From Nocardia paucivorans NBRC 100373 (GTDB lineage: Bacteria; Actinomycetota; Actinomycetes; Mycobacteriales; Mycobacteriaceae), in NCBI RefSeq assembly GCF_000308675.1, contig NZ_BAGE01000038.1, positions 186,001-250,000 on the forward strand: 64,000 nt of DNA, written 5' to 3'. A program made the translations under genes and the position numbers. The notes under the pieces were generated by a model, which did not search any database, had not been told where the DNA came from, and was given only the letters and a program-made list of their open reading frames with translations. Shown in pieces: positions 1 to 9,574 of the stretch (position 1 is its first letter; each line of letters starts with the position of its first letter).

Positions 1-166
1 GGATTTCGTGCAGACGCACGCCTACGGTAATGCGTCGATGCCGGAGTTCCGCAGTTTCGTGCAGTCTCGCACCGGTATCGATCTGACGGCCTTCTTCGAG
101 GCCTGGCTCGACCACGAGACCGTTCCCGCGCCGGCGTATCTGTATCCCGGATCTCTGCGCATCTGA
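1..166 (+). CDS. M1 family metallopeptidase, C-terminal fragment
   Basis: The frame is open from the window edge (first full codon at base 2) to a TGA at 164-166, giving 54 residues. The peptide contains GIDLTAFFEAWLDHETVP, which resembles the end of actinobacterial M1 aminopeptidases, where a last helical segment 'LTxFFxxWL' precedes the C-terminus. The catalytic HExxH region lies outside the window, so the assignment rests only on this tail. Family knowledge suggests a zinc aminopeptidase, probably surface-associated. The next genes run in the opposite direction, so this is the last gene of its transcript. Confidence 0.55.
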   Translation, partial: DFVQTHAYGNASMPEFRSFVQSRTGIDLTAFFEAWLDHETVPAPAYLYPGSLRI

Positions 167-207
167 CCTTCGACGGCTGGGGGCCCGGGATGGGGCCGGT
201 TCGAATG

Positions 208-408
208 TCACCTCGCGAGGAAATGCCGGCCCAGCCATGCCCACAGGAGGACGGCGAGGATACGTATCGCACGCCTGCGCATCAGGTGATCCACGATCTC
301 GCCCAGGCCGGCGATACGGTCCCGGCGCAGTCGTGTCGTCACGGCCGCGCCGATCATCGCTGTCAGGATTACGGCGAAGCCGATGATCACCAGGGAGCGT
401 TCGCTCAT
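208..408 (-). CDS. small membrane protein, DUF6186-like
   Basis: This 66-residue protein starts at ATG 408, overlapping the stop of the upstream gene as ATGA. An N-terminal hydrophobic segment (about residues 6-24, IIGFAVILTAMIGAAVT) is followed by a basic linker and a second hydrophobic stretch ending in WAWLGRHFLAR. The size, the 'GEIVDHLMRRR' linker and the C-terminal W-x-WLGRHF motif resemble the short DUF6186 proteins of Nocardia and relatives. No enzymatic function can be assigned. Translational coupling to the four-helix protein upstream suggests that the two work at the membrane together. Confidence 0.6.
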   Translation of the reverse strand: MSERSLVIIGFAVILTAMIGAAVTTRLRRDRIAGLGEIVDHLMRRRAIRILAVLLWAWLGRHFLAR

Positions 409-875
409 CGCAGCAATCGCCACCCCACCACCAACCACAGCAGCCAACCGACCAGCCGCCATGGGCCGTGCTCGAGCGCGGGATCCAGCAGGGTGGACAG
501 CGTCGGTGCGGACGGGTCGGGTCGGTTCCACTCCGGTTGCCGGAGCAGCGAGAACAGCTCCCATGCCAACAGGACGGCGATCAGGGCCGACCACAGCATC
601 AACCCGCTGCCCAACCTCCGATCCGTCGGTACCGGGTGCGACGGGAGTGTTACCGCGCGCACCATGGCAACGGCCGCGAGCACCACCACCAGCGCCGTGG
701 CCGGCCGACCGAAAGGAGTGGTGGCCGCTCCCGCGGCGGCGATGCCGAGCAATACCGTCAGCAGCGCCGCCCGTCGTCGACGGGAGCCGCGCGCCGGGAC
801 CGACCTCGCTGTCACGGTCGCAGGGTACCGCCGCTTTCGCGTAGGGCGCCGCACCCGCGTCCGCCTGTCGGGCAT
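405..875 (-). CDS. hypothetical four-segment membrane protein
   Basis: This is a 156-residue protein with a strongly basic N-terminus (about 35 residues rich in R) followed by four hydrophobic segments: two closely spaced ones around residues 36-75, one around 90-110 and one at the C-terminus (VGWLLWLVVGWRLL). The pattern fits an integral membrane protein with the positive N-terminus in the cytoplasm. The start at 875 is uncertain, and a later in-frame start would remove part of the basic tail. It overlaps the next gene by ATGA, so the two are translationally coupled. I do not recognise a family. Confidence 0.5.
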   Translation of the reverse strand: MPDRRTRVRRPTRKRRYPATVTARSVPARGSRRRRAALLTVLLGIAAAGAATTPFGRPATALVVVLAAVAMVRAVTLPSHPVPTDRRLGSGLMLWSALIAVLLAWELFSLLRQPEWNRPDPSAPTLSTLLDPALEHGPWRLVGWLLWLVVGWRLLR

Positions 876-1038
876 TGCGCCGATCCACGGGATTTTCTCG
901 GGCGGACCGAAGCGTGGTACCGCCGGATGAGATCAGCCGGGAGCGGAAGTCCGCTCCCGGTCCGCGCGGTGACACTCGCCGGGTGGAAAACGCCGAGTCC
1001 GCATCCGGTTGCGGCGCGCGTCGGAAGAGTCGGGGAAA

Positions 1039-1383
1039 ATGGCACAGGTGAGACACTCCGAGGAGGCTCGAGCCGAGCGGCTGGATTGCCTGGTGCAGAT
1101 CACCTGGCCGGCCGGACGCAACCCGTGGTGGAGTGTCCGTCATATCGGTACCCGTATCCAGGTCGCGGCCGCTCTCGACGAGCTCGCCCTGCGCATCGAT
1201 ATCGACCACTGGACGCACCTTCTCTCGGCGCTCGACCATCCGCTCGTCGGCTATGACCTCACCCTGCGCCGAACCGATACCGCCTTCGTCATCGACCATG
1301 CCGCCGACACCGTCCCCATAGATACGATGTCGGCCATCCTGCACACCCATGCCACGGTCATCCGTAGCCACCTTCCCGCCTGA
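1039..1383 (+). CDS. hypothetical protein, 114 aa
   Basis: A frame of 114 residues beginning MAQVRHSEEARAERL. The ATG at 1039 is preferred over an upstream start because the conserved-looking acidic beginning lies there and a purine run (GGGGAAAA) precedes it. The protein is soluble-looking, with alternating strand-like segments (LVQITWPAG, WWSVRHIGTRIQV) and a run of D and H residues (LRIDIDHWTHLLSALDHP). It has no signal peptide and no recognisable catalytic motif. It stands alone between two leftward units. I cannot assign a function. Confidence 0.45.
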   Translation: MAQVRHSEEARAERLDCLVQITWPAGRNPWWSVRHIGTRIQVAAALDELALRIDIDHWTHLLSALDHPLVGYDLTLRRTDTAFVIDHAADTVPIDTMSAILHTHATVIRSHLPA

Positions 1384-1399
1384 TACTCGAACGGGTCGA

Positions 1400-2074
1400 T
1401 CAGGGCGAGGAATGTGTCGTGGGCGCGGTGTCGATATGGTCCAGGAACCAGTCGGTGGCGAGCCGGGCGACTCGGTCGAGGGCTCCGGGTTCTTCGAACA
1501 GATGGCCGGCGTCCGGCACGATCTCCAGGGTAGGTGCGACGGGCATACGCCGTAGGGCCTGCCGGTTGAGTTCGAGGACGGTCTCGTCGTGGCCGCCGAC
1601 GATCAACAGTGTCGGTGCCCGCACCCGGGTGAGCGCGTCGCCGGCCAGATCGGGTCGCCCGCCCCGGGAGACGACGGCACGGATCGCGGTGGGGCGCTCC
1701 GCGGCGGCGACGAGTGCGGCTGCGGCGCCGGTACTGGCGCCGAAGAGGCCGAGTAGGCTTCGGGCGGTCGTCGGTCGCTCGGTCAACCAGTCCACGGTTC
1801 CCGTCAGGCGGTCGGCGAGCAGGGGGATGTCGAAGCGCAACTCGCGGGTGCGCAGATCGTGCCGCTCCTCCTCCGGGGTGAGCAGGTCGAGCAGGACGCT
1901 ACCGAGGCCGGCGCGGTGCAGTACGGCGGCCACATGACGATTGCGGGGGCTGTGCCGACCGCTACCGCTGCCGTGTGCGAAGACGACGAGGCCGCCGGCC
2001 CGGCTCGGTGAACACAACCGGGCCTCCAGATGGAAACCGTCCATCGGAATTCGCACGTCCTCGTCGACGAACAT
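1400..2074 (-). CDS. dienelactone-hydrolase-like alpha/beta hydrolase
   Basis: A 224-residue alpha/beta hydrolase. It has the oxyanion segment VVFAHGSGSG near residue 31, a nucleophile elbow GLFGASTGAA (G-x-S-x-G form, serine near residue 118), an Asp in VGGHDETV and a C-terminal His in PDAGHLFEEPG, so the Ser-Asp-His triad looks complete. Small stand-alone hydrolases of this kind also occur in mycobacteria, including as the C-terminal half of Rv0571c, a member of the DosR regulon. The substrate is unknown. It is transcribed away from the acyl-CoA dehydrogenase at 2281, and the two share a 206-base intergenic region. Confidence 0.75.
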   Translation of the reverse strand: MFVDEDVRIPMDGFHLEARLCSPSRAGGLVVFAHGSGSGRHSPRNRHVAAVLHRAGLGSVLLDLLTPEEERHDLRTRELRFDIPLLADRLTGTVDWLTERPTTARSLLGLFGASTGAAAALVAAAERPTAIRAVVSRGGRPDLAGDALTRVRAPTLLIVGGHDETVLELNRQALRRMPVAPTLEIVPDAGHLFEEPGALDRVARLATDWFLDHIDTAPTTHSSP

Positions 2075-2239
2075 CGCGCATTGCGCCTCCTCGGAACGTC
2101 ATCCCATCCCACTGCGGCGCACGGGCCGGCGTCGAGGCTCTGTCCGGTCTCGCCATCGAACGCACCGGTCGTCGGGCCCGAGTCGGATACCGCCTTCGGT
2201 TCGCGCCTACCCGCCGCGGTGGCGGAGAAACCGCCGGAC

Positions 2240-2266
2240 ACCTTATTGAGTAATGATCAATAAGGT
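2240..2266. promoter_or_regulatory. palindromic operator before acyl-CoA dehydrogenase
   Basis: Perfect 10-base arms ACCTTATTGA and TCAATAAGGT are separated by 7 bases. The site ends 14 bases before the ATG at 2281 and is AT-rich in otherwise GC-rich DNA. Its size and symmetry fit a TetR- or GntR-type repressor site, as often seen before fatty-acid degradation genes. The binding protein is not identified. Confidence 0.6.
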
Positions 2267-2280
2267 TCTAGCCTGCAACC

Positions 2281-3540
2281 ATGGATTTCAGCCTCTCTCC
2301 GCGCGCCGCCGATCTCCGCGATCGGGTGCGGGCGTTCGTCGAAACCGAGATAGAGCCGGTGGAGCACGAATACCACCGCGCGATCGACCGGGTCCGCGCG
2401 TCCGGTGGCGACCCGTGGCAGCCGCTGCCGGTGATCGCCGAACTGCAACGCAAGGCCCGGGAGCAGGGGCTGTGGAATCTGTTTCTGCCCGCCGGACACG
2501 AGGGGCCCTACGCCGAGCGGTACGGCACCGACGGGGGCGCGGGTCTCACGAACGTCGACTACGCGCCGATCGCCGAGCAGATGGGTCGCTCGTTCCTCGC
2601 GCCACTGGTGTTCAACTGCAATGCTCCGGACACCGGAAATATGGAGGTGCTACTCCGCTACGGCAGCCAGGAGCAGCGCGACCGGTGGCTCGATCCGCTG
2701 CTCGACGGCCGCATTCGCAGCGCGTTCTGTATGACCGAGCCGGGTGTGGCCTCCAGTGACGCCACCACCATGGAGCTCACCGCGCTCGTCGACGGAGACG
2801 AGGTGGTGCTCAACGGCCGTAAGTGGTTCTCCACCGGGGTCGGTCATCCGGACTGTCGGATCCTCATCGTCATGGGACTCACCGATCCCGACGCCGACCG
2901 CCACCACCGCCACTCCATGGTGCTGGTGCCCCGCGACACCCCGGGCGTCGAGGTGGTGCGGATGCTGCCGACGATGGGATTCCACGACGAACCCCTCGGC
3001 CACGGCGAGGTGGCGTTCACCGATGTGCGGGTCCCCCTGTCCAATATCATCTCCGGGCCCGGTCGAGCGTTCGAGATCGCCCAGGGACGCCTGGGACCGG
3101 GTCGGGTGCACCACTGTATGCGATTGGTCGGATTGGCCGAGAGGGCCCTGGAGCTGGCCTGCCGCCGTGGCAGCGAACGGGTGGCCTTCGGTAAACCGCT
3201 GGTCAACCTCGGCGGTAATCGGGAGCGGATCGCCGAGGCCCGCATCGCCATCAATTCCACCCGTCTGCTGATCCTCGACGCCGCGTGGAAACTGGACACC
3301 GGCGGCCCGCTCAACGCCCTCAGCGAGGTCGGTCAGATCAAGGTGGCCGCGCCGCGGATGGCCCAGCAGGTGATCGACTTCGCGATCCAGCTTCATGGTG
3401 GGGGCGGCCTGACCGACGATTTCCCGCTCGCAGCCGCCTGGACCAATGCCCGCGCCCTACGGCTGGCCGACGGGCCCGACGAAGTGCACCTGGGGACGGT
3501 GGCGCGACTCGAGCTCGGTCGATACCGGACGAGCCGATAG
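2281..3540 (+). CDS. acyl-CoA dehydrogenase (ACAD10/11-like)
   Basis: A 419-residue flavin-dependent acyl-CoA dehydrogenase that would carry out the first oxidation step on an acyl-CoA. The N-terminal helical domain begins MDFSLSPRAADLRDRVRAF. The central FAD-contact stretch is FCMTEPGVASSDATTMEL (about residues 151-168), and the C-terminal domain carries QLHGGGGLTDDFPLA followed by RLADGPDEVHL, the form found in the ACAD10/ACAD11 branch rather than in classical short-chain enzymes. Length is normal for that branch. The gene is monocistronic and lies directly behind a perfect palindromic operator, so repression relieved by an acyl-CoA ligand is a reasonable guess. The chain length of the substrate cannot be read from the sequence. 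Confidence 0.88.
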   Translation: MDFSLSPRAADLRDRVRAFVETEIEPVEHEYHRAIDRVRASGGDPWQPLPVIAELQRKAREQGLWNLFLPAGHEGPYAERYGTDGGAGLTNVDYAPIAEQMGRSFLAPLVFNCNAPDTGNMEVLLRYGSQEQRDRWLDPLLDGRIRSAFCMTEPGVASSDATTMELTALVDGDEVVLNGRKWFSTGVGHPDCRILIVMGLTDPDADRHHRHSMVLVPRDTPGVEVVRMLPTMGFHDEPLGHGEVAFTDVRVPLSNIISGPGRAFEIAQGRLGPGRVHHCMRLVGLAERALELACRRGSERVAFGKPLVNLGGNRERIAEARIAINSTRLLILDAAWKLDTGGPLNALSEVGQIKVAAPRMAQQVIDFAIQLHGGGGLTDDFPLAAAWTNARALRLADGPDEVHLGTVARLELGRYRTSR

Positions 3541-3592
3541 GTCGCCGCCCGAACGCGGGCATCGATCCGGTCGACCGCGGGATGGATTTCGG

Positions 3593-4318
3593 TTATGCCT
3601 CCACCACGCGGTCGACCGGCAGGTCGGCGCGGTAGCGCACGTAGTCGAGAATCTCGTCCACCCGGTCCGAGGTCTCCTGCTCCGCGCGGTACCGGCGGAG
3701 ATTGTGTATCGCTTCGTCGAGTTGCGGCCCCGGACCACGGTCGGCGAGCAGGACGACGATCGCTTCGCGGGTTCGGAATCCCTGATCGGGGTGGGCCAGT
3801 AGTTCGTCGAGATAACGCTGCGGTTCCAAGAGTTGCAGTGCTCGGCGCGCGTAGGCGTGGACGCGGCGGGGCAACTGCTCGCGAATGGTATCGATATCGG
3901 ACTGGAGCGCGTGCTGCTCGAGCTGGTCCGGGTCGACCCGCAGAATCCAGGGAGTGGTGAGTTCCGCGGAGTGCGGGTGCATATCGAGCACACCGGGGCC
4001 GGTGGCGTTTTCCAAGGGGATGGCCGGCAGTCCCCGTTGCGCGTTGCACCAATTGCAGTATTCCCACCAAGCGGTGGGCGTGGCATTCAGAGTCAGGCCG
4101 AAGCTGCGGGTCTGACGTCCGTTGGTCCAGGTGCGCAGAACTCGGGTACGGCCGACCGAAGCGACCCCACCGTCCACGATGCGTGTCCAGGTGGGGTCGG
4201 TGCCGTGAAATCCGTACCGCTGGAGCAGTTTTGCCGTTTCGCGTAGGAGGCGGCGCAATGCCGTATCGGGACTGACCACGATCTGCCAGATTAGCGTTGT
4301 CGGCCGACAGGGCCGCAT
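3593..4318 (-). CDS. hypothetical protein, possibly DUF4304-like
   Basis: The frame could open as far back as 4435, but that start lies inside the coding part of the neighbouring mug gene. ATG 4318, 20 bases after the mug stop, gives a 241-residue protein. The first third (LLRETAKLLQRYGFHGTDPTWTR, then RSFGLTLN) recalls DUF4304-type proteins, in which a GF-x-n-W segment precedes beta strands. The rest is helical, with YLDELL and NLRRYRAEQETSD segments. It is probably co-transcribed with mug, and no function is known. Confidence 0.55.
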   Translation of the reverse strand: MRPCRPTTLIWQIVVSPDTALRRLLRETAKLLQRYGFHGTDPTWTRIVDGGVASVGRTRVLRTWTNGRQTRSFGLTLNATPTAWWEYCNWCNAQRGLPAIPLENATGPGVLDMHPHSAELTTPWILRVDPDQLEQHALQSDIDTIREQLPRRVHAYARRALQLLEPQRYLDELLAHPDQGFRTREAIVVLLADRGPGPQLDEAIHNLRRYRAEQETSDRVDEILDYVRYRADLPVDRVVEA

Positions 4319-4337
4319 GGCTGCACCCGCATCCGGG

Positions 4338-4928
4338 CTATTCGGTGGGCCGGTGACGGTCGGGGAAATCCCGCTCCGTTTCCTGCCGCAGGATGCGGAA
4401 TCGGTCGGCCAGTGCGTCCAGGGTGTAGTGGGCATTGAGACCGCTCGGATTGGGCAGCACCCAGACCTCGGTATCGCCGATCGGGTCGGGTTGGCGGCCG
4501 ACCCCGATATGCGGTCGGCCGAACGCGGTGCGGTAGGCGCCCAGACCCAGGACCGCCAGGGTGCGCGGGTGGTAACGCCGCACTCGTTCGACGAGGGCTC
4601 GGCCGCCCGCCCGCAACTCTCGAGGCGTCAACTCGGCCGCTTTCGCCGTCGCGCGGGGAACGACATTCGTGATGCCCAGTCCGAATGTGAGCAGGTGGTC
4701 CTGTTCGTCGGGACGCAGCAGTCGGGGTGTGAAACCCGATCGATACAGCGCGGGCCAGAAGCGATTTCCGGGCCGAGCGAAGTGGTAACCGGTCGCCGCC
4801 GACCACAATCCCGGATTGATACCGCAGAACAACACCCGCAGATCCGGCGCCACCACGTCGGGAATGGTCTTTCCCGCCGCGGCGGCCAGATCGGCCGAGG
4901 TGGGGCGGTACGCAGCGGAACGTGCCAT
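4338..4928 (-). CDS. mug: G/U mismatch-specific DNA glycosylase
   Basis: A 196-residue protein of the Mug/TDG branch of the uracil-DNA glycosylase superfamily, which removes uracil or thymine mispaired with guanine in DNA repair. The characteristic GINPG motif (residues 36-40) begins the active-site strand and is followed by HFARPGNRFWPALYRSGF, typical of Mug. The second motif, NPSGLNAHY, lies near residues 159-167 and reaches into the DNA minor groove. Length matches the bacterial family. It is followed at short distance by the hypothetical gene at 3593-4318. Confidence 0.9.
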   Translation of the reverse strand: MARSAAYRPTSADLAAAAGKTIPDVVAPDLRVLFCGINPGLWSAATGYHFARPGNRFWPALYRSGFTPRLLRPDEQDHLLTFGLGITNVVPRATAKAAELTPRELRAGGRALVERVRRYHPRTLAVLGLGAYRTAFGRPHIGVGRQPDPIGDTEVWVLPNPSGLNAHYTLDALADRFRILRQETERDFPDRHRPTE

Positions 4929-5012
4929 CCGTCCAGTCTGCCCGAGCGGCCGGAACCCGTTTCTGCCGCCACAGCGATCACCTCCGGCGGGAGAACGCCC
5001 GGCGATCGGTGC

Positions 5013-5534
5013 TCATCGACCGGTCGGGGGAGCGGGGACCAGCAGAACCGGACGGTGGGCGTGATGGATCAGATCCGCTGCCACCGAGTCACCGAGGAGA
5101 CGGTGCAGGAACGAGGCGGGCCCGCCGCGGGAGGTGCCGACGACGATCATCTCGGCGTCATGGGCTTCGGCGAGATCGAGCAGGATCTGCGCCGGTCTGC
5201 CGGTGCGGTTGTAGTAGGACCAAGGGCCGGGTATCCGGGCGAGTACGGCGCACGCGTCGCGGCGTTCCCGCTTCACGGCGTCGGCGACGACCTGCTCCCA
5301 ATCGGCGGAATCGGGATCGATCGGCAGATCGTCGGCGTCGAGGATATGGGCGACATGTAGGAAGGCATCGAGTCGGCCCGCGAGTCCGACAGCATAATTC
5401 AGGGCGGCGCGGCCACCCGGGTGACGATCGAACCCGACCACCAGGTGGCAGCGGGCCGCGGTGGGATCGATGGGCCCGGCCATGCGGCGCGGGGTTCGCG
5501 TATTCGCGGCGGGCCGGTCGTTGTCGTCGGTCAT
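5013..5534 (-). CDS. universal stress protein (UspA family)
   Basis: A 173-residue single-domain Usp. It shows the first strand HLVVGFDRHPGGRAALNYAV, a central DLAEAHDAEMIVVGTSRGG and the C-terminal strand RPVLLVP. The nucleotide-binding loop reads G-x9-G-D rather than G-x9-G-S/T, so ATP binding is likely but not certain. About 20 residues of low-complexity N-terminal extension precede the domain. Usp proteins are among the most frequent members of mycobacterial DosR regulons, and the dormancy genes begin 1 kb away. The gene lies 40 bases after the crcB pair and may share their transcript. Confidence 0.85.
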   Translation of the reverse strand: MTDDNDRPAANTRTPRRMAGPIDPTAARCHLVVGFDRHPGGRAALNYAVGLAGRLDAFLHVAHILDADDLPIDPDSADWEQVVADAVKRERRDACAVLARIPGPWSYYNRTGRPAQILLDLAEAHDAEMIVVGTSRGGPASFLHRLLGDSVAADLIHHAHRPVLLVPAPPTGR

Positions 5535-5574
5535 CTCGGTGTCCTCACCATCCGGGTCCGCACGGTCCGGACCC

Positions 5575-5940
5575 TCACAATGCGGCCAACGCCAGGCCGA
5601 TTCCTCCGGCGGCGACGGTGACCACGAGACTGCCGACCGCGTTGGCGGCCGCGGTGGTGTAGTACCGGCTCTGGATCAGGCGCACGGTTTCGATGCCGGC
5701 GGTGCTGAAGGTGGTGTACCCGCCGCAGAATCCGACACCGAGGATCAAGCCGAGGTCCCGGGCCGCGCCGTGGAATACCATCAGGCCGGTGACGAACCCG
5801 AGTACGAGGGACCCGGTCACATTGATCACGAAGGTGGCCCAGGGAAAACGCGAGTTCCGGTGCTGCCTGATCACGCCGTCGAGGACGAATCGGGTCATCG
5901 CGCCGGCGCTACCGGCGACCGCGATCCACAGTGTCGTCAT
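5575..5940 (-). CDS. crcB: fluoride exporter CrcB/Fluc, second subunit
   Basis: A 121-residue membrane protein with four hydrophobic helices and the family signatures AGSAGAMTRF, TFVINVTGSLVLG and GFCGGYTTFSTAGIE, the last holding the aromatic and threonine residues of the fluoride pathway. The ATG at 5940 overlaps the stop of the upstream crcB in an ATGA junction, so the two paralogues are translationally coupled. Fluc channels are dual-topology dimers. Paired genes generally form heterodimers with fixed opposite orientation. Confidence 0.92.
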   Translation of the reverse strand: MTTLWIAVAGSAGAMTRFVLDGVIRQHRNSRFPWATFVINVTGSLVLGFVTGLMVFHGAARDLGLILGVGFCGGYTTFSTAGIETVRLIQSRYYTTAAANAVGSLVVTVAAGGIGLALAAL

Positions 5941-6344
5941 TGCGGGACCTCCGATCGCCACATCCGGAACCGGGCTCCGAGCGCGATTCCCGCGGCGGTG
6001 GCGACCAGCCCCACCAGCACCGTGCCGAACGCATATCCGACGGCGGTGGACCAGTGGTGGTCGCGCAGCAACAGATCGGTGTCCACGGCGAGGGTGCTGT
6101 AGGTGGTGAACGCCCCGAGAACTCCGGTCCCCACTGTCAGCCGAACGCGTCGGCGCAGGCCGGTGTCGGGGCCGAGTCGGGTCAATCCCTCCAACAGCAA
6201 GCCCAACAGGAACGCGCCGACGATATTGATCACGAACGTGGTGAGCGGCCACTCACCGCTCGCATGGGGAAACCACACCCCGAGTTGGTAGCGCAGCGGC
6301 GCGCCGAGTAGTCCACCCACCCCGACCAACGCTATGGCGCTCAT
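5937..6344 (-). CDS. crcB: fluoride exporter CrcB/Fluc, first subunit
   Basis: A 135-residue Fluc protein. Motifs: VGGLLGAPLRYQLG near the N-terminus, TFVINIVGAFLLG in the second helix and GVLGAFTTYSTLAVD in the third. The start is placed at ATG 6344, where the first membrane helix begins. An in-frame start at 6422 would add 26 polar residues not expected in this family. It is translationally coupled to the second crcB by an ATGA overlap. I see no fluoride riboswitch before it. Confidence 0.9.
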   Translation of the reverse strand: MSAIALVGVGGLLGAPLRYQLGVWFPHASGEWPLTTFVINIVGAFLLGLLLEGLTRLGPDTGLRRRVRLTVGTGVLGAFTTYSTLAVDTDLLLRDHHWSTAVGYAFGTVLVGLVATAAGIALGARFRMWRSEVPQ

Positions 6345-6495
6345 CCGGGTGTGTAGTGGCCCGGGAGTCGGTGGTGCGGTGGTACGACCGACGGACAGAG
6401 TGGTTTTCGGGTCTCTCGGCACGGGAACAGACTCCCACCGCCGGCGGGGTGAACCACAGCGACCCCGGCGATGGAGCGGGTCGGGACGGTCCCGG

Positions 6496-7536
6496 TCAGA
6501 GGTTGCGACCGGAATCCGGTGCCGTGCGCCGTGGGGGTGTGGGGTGAATCGTGAGGAAATCCGACGGTGGCCTACGTGGTGTCGGCGGATGGTCCTCCCG
6601 GGCGGGGGCGCGGCCGACCCGCACGACCACCTGGGCCTGGTTACGACCGCCGGTGAGATTCATGACCGCGCGTCGGGGGGTGGGGAGTTCGGTGATGTGC
6701 GTCATCGGACAGGTCGCCAATCCGGCCGCGGTGCACTCGAGCAGGACCTTCGACAACGCCTCACCGGCACGCAACCAATCCAGAACGGAATCCCCTGACG
6801 TGCCGAGCACCCAGAGTCTGGCCCGGTCCTCCATTTCCGCGCGCCGCGCCGAATGGGCGGGGCCGGGGAACTTGCGTCCGACCGGAATCCGCACCGCCTC
6901 GGATTCGGAGATCAGCGCATCGGCCGGCACCCCTTCGGTGCTGTGCCGATGTCCGCTCCACCAGCGCAGTTCGGCCTGATATGTCATGTCGTAGCGACGG
7001 AGGGCCGTGGACTGTTCGGAGACCGCGGCCAAGCGGGCCGGGGCGTTCGTGTCGAGGACACCGATATCGACGTCGTATGGGTCGGTAAGCGCGCGGATCC
7101 TACGGACGAGGTCGGACAGATCCCCCGGATCGTCCATCGGAAGGCGATCGGTGTGGCGGCGATCGATCATCTCGGCTCGGGTCCGCAGGTCCGAAGGCGG
7201 ATTCGGCCAGGGCCGGAAGGTGAGTGTGGCCAGATGCTCCGGTCGATGCGGGTCGGGTAGCCGGACGATATCGGTGTGCCGGCCCGCCGCGGCGAAGGCG
7301 GTGCGCACATGGTCGAGCATCGTTCCGCAGCTGATGACGAGTTGTCTTCCGTTGGGGTCGGCGGAGGGCAGCCGTCTCTCGTCGTCACGATAGAGGCGCA
7401 GTTCTCGATCGCAGTATTCCCACCGCCAGGGCTGGGTGTTGTGCACCGATGGAGCGCGCGCGGCCAGACGCATGGTCGCGAGCAGGGTGGCCTGGTCGGG
7501 TACGGAATCCGCGGTGTGCACAGAGTTGTCGGTCAT
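6496..7536 (-). CDS. acg: Acg-type FMN nitroreductase-family protein
   Basis: A 346-residue protein of the Acg family, which has two tandem nitroreductase-like folds. The conserved start ARAPSVHNTQPWRWEY lies near residue 30, RRHTDR near 128 and DWLRAGEALSKVLLECTAAGLATCPM in the second half, followed by the strand RNQAQVVVRVG. In M. tuberculosis Acg (Rv2032) is a strongly induced DosR-regulon member thought to sequester FMN rather than reduce nitro compounds. The C-terminus has about 30 additional proline- and arginine-rich residues. A DosR-like box lies about 95 bases upstream of the ATG. A second paralogue is at 19395-20378. Confidence 0.88.
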   Translation of the reverse strand: MTDNSVHTADSVPDQATLLATMRLAARAPSVHNTQPWRWEYCDRELRLYRDDERRLPSADPNGRQLVISCGTMLDHVRTAFAAAGRHTDIVRLPDPHRPEHLATLTFRPWPNPPSDLRTRAEMIDRRHTDRLPMDDPGDLSDLVRRIRALTDPYDVDIGVLDTNAPARLAAVSEQSTALRRYDMTYQAELRWWSGHRHSTEGVPADALISESEAVRIPVGRKFPGPAHSARRAEMEDRARLWVLGTSGDSVLDWLRAGEALSKVLLECTAAGLATCPMTHITELPTPRRAVMNLTGGRNQAQVVVRVGRAPAREDHPPTPRRPPSDFLTIHPTPPRRTAPDSGRNL

Positions 7537-7628
7537 ATGGCCAGTGTGATTCGGGCCGATACGGGCTACCAGGGCCCGCCGACGGTCGTCGGGACACCGG
7601 GATTCCGGTCGATCGGCACTGCCGATTC

Positions 7629-7643
7629 GGGCCGATGGACCCT
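7629..7643 (-). promoter_or_regulatory. DosR-type box upstream of acg
   Basis: The 15-mer GGGCCGATGGACCCT (written on the + strand; the motif is near-palindromic) agrees with the DosR core GGGACTTNNGNCCCT at 9 of 12 defined positions. It lies 93 bases before the acg ATG (7536). It is preceded by TTC, as in the extended 20-base consensus. Binding is inferred. Confidence 0.45.
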
Positions 7644-7664
7644 GTTCGCGTCACCCGCCGGAGT

Positions 7665-7736
7665 CGATACTGTCGGGGTCCTTCCGGACGATACTGTCGG
7701 GGTCCTTCCGGACGATACTGTCGGGGTCCTTCCGGA
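7665..7736. repeat. three perfect 24-bp tandem repeats
   Basis: Three identical, directly adjacent 24-base units occupy 7665-7688, 7689-7712 and 7713-7736. Each begins CGATACTGTC and ends TTCCGGA, and each holds the short self-complementary element GTCC-TTCC-GGAC across the unit junction. The array lies between the devS stop and the acg promoter. The length is a multiple of three, but no gene reads through it. Perfect identity suggests recent expansion by slippage. Confidence 0.9.
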
Positions 7737-7778
7737 TATCGGAGGGTGCCGACCACTTCGACGGAGGTGGGTCGGTCG

Positions 7779-9527
<1,749 letters not shown>

Positions 9528-9574
9528 TCATCGGCCCGATGCCCTGGCCACCTCCCCCGGTCCGGCAACCGGCA

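Noticed and set aside
7665..7736. CRISPR array
   Set aside because: The units are directly adjacent without spacers and only three exist; no cas genes are nearby.
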